A program made the translations under genes and the position numbers. From Bacillota bacterium (lineage in GTDB: Bacteria; Bacillota; Sulfobacillia; RBS10-35; JAJYVM01), in the NCBI GenBank assembly GCA_021792015.1, contig JAJYVM010000044.1, positions 1-14,843 of the forward strand: a stretch of 14,843 bases of DNA, given 5' to 3'. Below, piece after piece: positions 12,277 through 14,843 of this stretch (positions are counted from its first letter, which is position 1; each line of letters opens with the position of its first letter). The notes under the pieces are model-generated. The model was not told the DNA's origin. It was given only the letters and a program-made list of their open reading frames with translations, and searched no databases.

Positions 12277-13491
12277 ATGAAGACGACGTACCTGGCGGGG
12301 CGCGCCATCATCGGGACGGGGGAGCGGGTGGTGGCGGATGCGGCCGTGACGGTGGAGGCCGGCAGGATCACCTACGCCGGCCCGCGGCAGGGAGTCGGGC
12401 CCGAGCCTGGGGATCTGGTGCAGGTGGGCCAGCACATGACGCTGCTGCCGGGGCTGATCGACTCCCACGTGCACCTGGCCTTCGACGCGAGCGCCGACCC
12501 GGTGGCGCACCTGAAGGCGATCGGCGACGAGCACCTGCTGCTGCAGATGGCGATGAACGCGGGGCGGCTGATCGAGGCGGGGATCACGACGGCGCGGGAC
12601 TGCGGCGGGCGGGGCTTTCTGCCGGTGGTGATCAAGGAGTCGATCGAGCTGGGGACGGTGCGGGGGCCGCACCTTCTGATCAGCATCCGGCCCATCACGA
12701 CGACGGGCGGCCACTGCTACTTCATGGGCGGGCGGGCCGACACGGCGGAGGAGTGCCGCAAGATCTCGCGGGAGCACATCGAGGCGGGGTGCGACTTTCT
12801 GAAGGTGATGGCGACGGGCGGGATGATGACGAAGGGGTCGGCGCCGTGGTTTCCGCAGTACGACCGGCGGGAGCTCGAGGCGATCACGAACGAAGGCAAG
12901 CGGGTGGGCAAGAAGACGTCGGCGCACTGCCACGGGACCGAGGGGATCGTGAACGCGGTGCACGCGGGCGTGGACACGATCGAGCACTGCTCGTGGCTGA
13001 TGCCCAAGGGCTACCTCTACGACGAGGATACGGCGGGGCTGATCGCCGAGAAGGGCATCTACGTCTGCCCGACCACCACCGGCCACATGGCCCAGTGGCT
13101 GCAGGACCCGGCGCGCTCCGACATGGCGCGGGTGCGCCTGGAGAACCTCAAGAAGATGCTGTCCATCGGGGTCAAGCTGGCGGCCGGCACCGACGCCGGC
13201 ATCAACAACGTCGGCTTCGACAGCCTGGTCGGCGGCCTGGAGGATCTGGAGCTGACGGGCATGACCCGCATGCAGTTGGTGGAGTGCGCCACCCGGCAGG
13301 CGGCCGAGGCCCTGGATGTCGACAAGCGGACGGGGACCCTGGAGGCGGGCAAGGAGGCGGATGTGCTGGCCGTGGCCGGCAACCCCCTCGACCGCATCGG
13401 CGACCTGCGCAATGTGGCCCTGGTGCTGCGCTCGGGCCAGGTCATGCTCGACCGGCGCCACCAGTTCGCGACCGCCGCGGCGGCGGACTAG
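12277..13491 (+). CDS. metal-dependent amidohydrolase, Xaa-Pro dipeptidase/imidazolonepropionase group
   Basis: A 404-residue amidohydrolase-superfamily enzyme expected to cleave a C-N bond in a peptide-like or cyclic amide substrate in the cytoplasm. The metal site is complete: HxH in PGLIDSHVHLAF (His64, His66), the Lys in DFLKVMATGG (Lys176, likely carboxylated), SAHCHG (His217, His219), DTIEHCSWL (His237) and AAGTDAG (Asp306). GHCYFMGG (145-152) and the C-terminal TGTLEAGKEADVLAVAGNPL are typical of this subgroup, which includes prolidase-like and arginine carboxypeptidase-like members. The ATG at 12277 has a GGGGAAGGG ribosome-binding site; an upstream in-frame ATG at 12232 would lie over the transcription start. 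It is followed after 20 nt by the PLP enzyme gene, so the two probably share an operon. Confidence 0.9.
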   Translation: MKTTYLAGRAIIGTGERVVADAAVTVEAGRITYAGPRQGVGPEPGDLVQVGQHMTLLPGLIDSHVHLAFDASADPVAHLKAIGDEHLLLQMAMNAGRLIEAGITTARDCGGRGFLPVVIKESIELGTVRGPHLLISIRPITTTGGHCYFMGGRADTAEECRKISREHIEAGCDFLKVMATGGMMTKGSAPWFPQYDRRELEAITNEGKRVGKKTSAHCHGTEGIVNAVHAGVDTIEHCSWLMPKGYLYDEDTAGLIAEKGIYVCPTTTGHMAQWLQDPARSDMARVRLENLKKMLSIGVKLAAGTDAGINNVGFDSLVGGLEDLELTGMTRMQLVECATRQAAEALDVDKRTGTLEAGKEADVLAVAGNPLDRIGDLRNVALVLRSGQVMLDRRHQFATAAAAD

Positions 13492-13511
13492 GGCAGGGGG
13501 GCGGGGGGAGC

Positions 13512-14663
13512 ATGGCCGAGCTGGCGGCCCTGCGGGCGGCGCTGCCCGCGGTGGCCAAGATTCACTACCTGAACACGGGCACGTGCGGGCCGCTGCCGGC
13601 CGGCACGGCCGAGGTCATGCGGGCCGCGGCCGAGCGCGAGGTCAGCGAGGGCCGCATCGGCATGGCGGGCTTCATGGCCCTGTTCGATGACCTGACGGCG
13701 GTCCGCGCCCGCTACGAGCAGGTGGTGCACGCGCCGGCGGGGAGCGTGGCCGTGACCCACCACACGACCGAGGGCATGAACGTCGCCATCGCCGGCCAGC
13801 GCTGGCGGCCCGGCGACGAGGTGCTGGCGACCGACATCGAGCACATCGGCGGCCTCGCGCCGCTCTATCTGATGGCCGAGCGCTACGGGGTGGCCGTGCG
13901 GCGGGTGGACGTCGGCGACGGCGGCGGCGACGTGGCGGGCATGATCGAGGCGGCCATCGGGCCGCGCACGCGCCTGCTCTCGATCTCGCACGTCTCGTAC
14001 TCCACGGGGGCGAGCCTGCCCATCGCGGAGGTGGCGGCGGCCTGCCACCGGCACGGGGTGCTGGTGGCGGTGGATGCGGCGCAGTCGGCGGGGGCGATCC
14101 CCGTGGACGTGGCGGCCCTGGACTGCGACTTCTACGCGATGCCGGGCCAGAAGTGGCTGTGCGGGCCGGAGGGGACGGGGGCCGTGTATGTGCGCCCCGA
14201 GCTGATGGCCGCTACCCTGCCCCCGGCCCTGGGCGGCTTTGGCCTCGCGGCGCACGACGACGCGGCCCTCACGTACCGGATGCAGCCGGACGCGCGGCGG
14301 TTCGAGGTGGGGTCGGTCTACCGGCCGGGGATCGCGGGCATCGCCGAGAGCCTGCGCTGGCGGCTGGAGGACGTGGGCCTGGAGTGGGGGTACGAGCGCA
14401 TCCGCGCGAACGTGCGGCGCTGCCGCGCGATGCTTGAGGACGTGCCCGGCGTGAGCATCCACACCCCGGCCGGCCGTGAGGCGGGCCTTTTGGTGGTGTC
14501 CGTCGCCGGCCACAGCCCCCAGGAGGTTGTGGACGCCTGCGCCGCCCACAACGTCGTCATCCGCACCATCGGGCGGCCGGCCGCCGTGCGGGTGTCGACC
14601 GGCTTTTACAATGACGAGGAAGACCTGGTGGCCCTGCGCGACGCCATCGCCGCCATGCGGTAG
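13512..14663 (+). CDS. class V PLP-dependent enzyme, isopenicillin-N-epimerase/cysteine-desulfurase-like
   Basis: A 383-residue fold-type I PLP enzyme. Visible landmarks are YLNTGTCGPLP (19-29), VTHHTTEGMN (81-90), DIEHIGG (108-114), the cofactor Asp188 in VAVDAAQSAG and the Schiff-base Lys214 in YAMPGQKWLCGPEGTG. The C-terminal RPAAVRVSTGFYNDEEDL (355-372) is the small-domain signature. The loop where SufS/CsdA cysteine desulfurases carry a catalytic Cys has none here (RTIGRPAAVRVS), so it is more likely an epimerase, lyase or aminotransferase of the CefD/EgtE-like group. The ATG at 13512 follows GGGGGAG. The gene is coupled to the amidohydrolase, so the two may work in sequence on an amino-acid-derived compound. 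Confidence 0.85.
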   Translation: MAELAALRAALPAVAKIHYLNTGTCGPLPAGTAEVMRAAAEREVSEGRIGMAGFMALFDDLTAVRARYEQVVHAPAGSVAVTHHTTEGMNVAIAGQRWRPGDEVLATDIEHIGGLAPLYLMAERYGVAVRRVDVGDGGGDVAGMIEAAIGPRTRLLSISHVSYSTGASLPIAEVAAACHRHGVLVAVDAAQSAGAIPVDVAALDCDFYAMPGQKWLCGPEGTGAVYVRPELMAATLPPALGGFGLAAHDDAALTYRMQPDARRFEVGSVYRPGIAGIAESLRWRLEDVGLEWGYERIRANVRRCRAMLEDVPGVSIHTPAGREAGLLVVSVAGHSPQEVVDACAAHNVVIRTIGRPAAVRVSTGFYNDEEDLVALRDAIAAMR

Positions 14664-14683
14664 AGGGCAGAGGGTGGAAGGCG

Positions 14684-14721
14684 GCGGAGCCGGCGACCGC
14701 GCACGCGGCCGCCGGCTCCGC
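14684..14721. terminator. long GC hairpin between convergent genes
   Basis: GCGGAGCCGGCG (14684-14695) pairs perfectly with CGCCGGCTCCGC (14710-14721). Inside it CCGCG (14697-14701) can pair with CGCGG (14704-14708). There is no T-tract. It sits 21 nt after the PLP enzyme stop and 56 nt before a minus-strand stop, so it is probably a bidirectional terminator. Confidence 0.7.
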
Positions 14722-14776
14722 GGGTCCCCGTCCGTCCTGCCGCCGGTGCCGGGTCCTGCTGGCCCGTGGCCGCGCC

Positions 14777-14843
14777 TCACGGCACAGGCATCATCATCTT
14801 GACGAACTCGTGCTGGCCGCCGTTCGTTGCGCGCATCAGGTGC
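14777..14843 (-). CDS. C-terminal end of an unidentified gene, cut by the window edge
   Basis: A minus-strand frame enters from the right edge and ends at a TGA at 14777-14779. The visible residues are HLMRATNGGQHEFVKMMMPVP. They look like a real C-terminus because of the sensible composition and the convergent hairpin beyond the stop, but 21 residues are too few to name a family. Confidence 0.45.
   Translation of the reverse strand, partial: HLMRATNGGQHEFVKMMMPVP

Noticed and set aside
12091..13461. 456-codon minus-strand open frame opposite the amidohydrolase
   Set aside because: Antisense shadow; the plus strand has all amidohydrolase metal ligands.

Overview
The window comes from a very GC-rich bacterium (about 70% GC by eye) with compact, translationally coupled operons. 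Several starts carry strong AGGAGG-type ribosome-binding sites, and GTG and TTG starts are also used. The gene set (two MarR regulators each heading an exporter operon, tandem Uma2 genes, CapA-family genes, an imidazolonepropionase-like amidohydrolase) would suit a high-GC Terrabacteria lineage such as Symbiobacterium/Thermaerobacter-like Firmicutes, Chloroflexota or Actinomycetota. No marker gene settles this. I see no rRNA, tRNA, CRISPR array or insertion sequence.

Layout. (1) 84-2562, plus strand: promoter and operator, a MarR regulator, a DrrA-like ABC ATPase and an ABC-2 permease, with ATGA stop/start overlaps at both junctions; this is probably a self-regulated drug or lipid efflux operon, closed by a GC hairpin. 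(2) 7709 down to 2595, minus strand: three tandem CapA/PGA_cap-type metallophosphatase paralogues followed by two tandem Uma2 (PD-(D/E)XK) genes, with gaps of only 1-16 nt; the last Uma2 copy is broken by a 7-nt deletion. (3) 7710-8090: a divergent intergenic region of about 380 bp. (4) 8091-9853, plus strand: a second MarR regulator overlapping an MFS exporter by 4 nt. (5) 9916-9955: a perfect 16-bp hairpin between convergent genes. (6) 12150 down to 9990, minus strand: a truncated, frameshifted hygromycin-phosphotransferase-like remnant, then an AMP-dependent acyl-CoA ligase. (7) 12200-14663, plus strand: a promoter with a 7-bp-stem inverted repeat at the expected transcription start, a metal-dependent amidohydrolase of the Xaa-Pro dipeptidase/imidazolonepropionase group, and a class V PLP enzyme of the isopenicillin-N-epimerase type. 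(8) A hairpin, then the last codons of a minus-strand gene cut by the right edge.

How it fits together. Two modules are small-molecule efflux systems under MarR control. The CapA cluster has the fold tied to poly-gamma-glutamate metabolism, but there are no synthesis genes (CapB/CapC) nearby and no secretion signals, so its substrate is unknown. The amidohydrolase/PLP pair looks catabolic, perhaps for modified peptides or amides. Two decayed genes, one duplicated and one resistance-like, mark this as an accessory region in flux. The most unusual feature is the triplicated CapA cassette.
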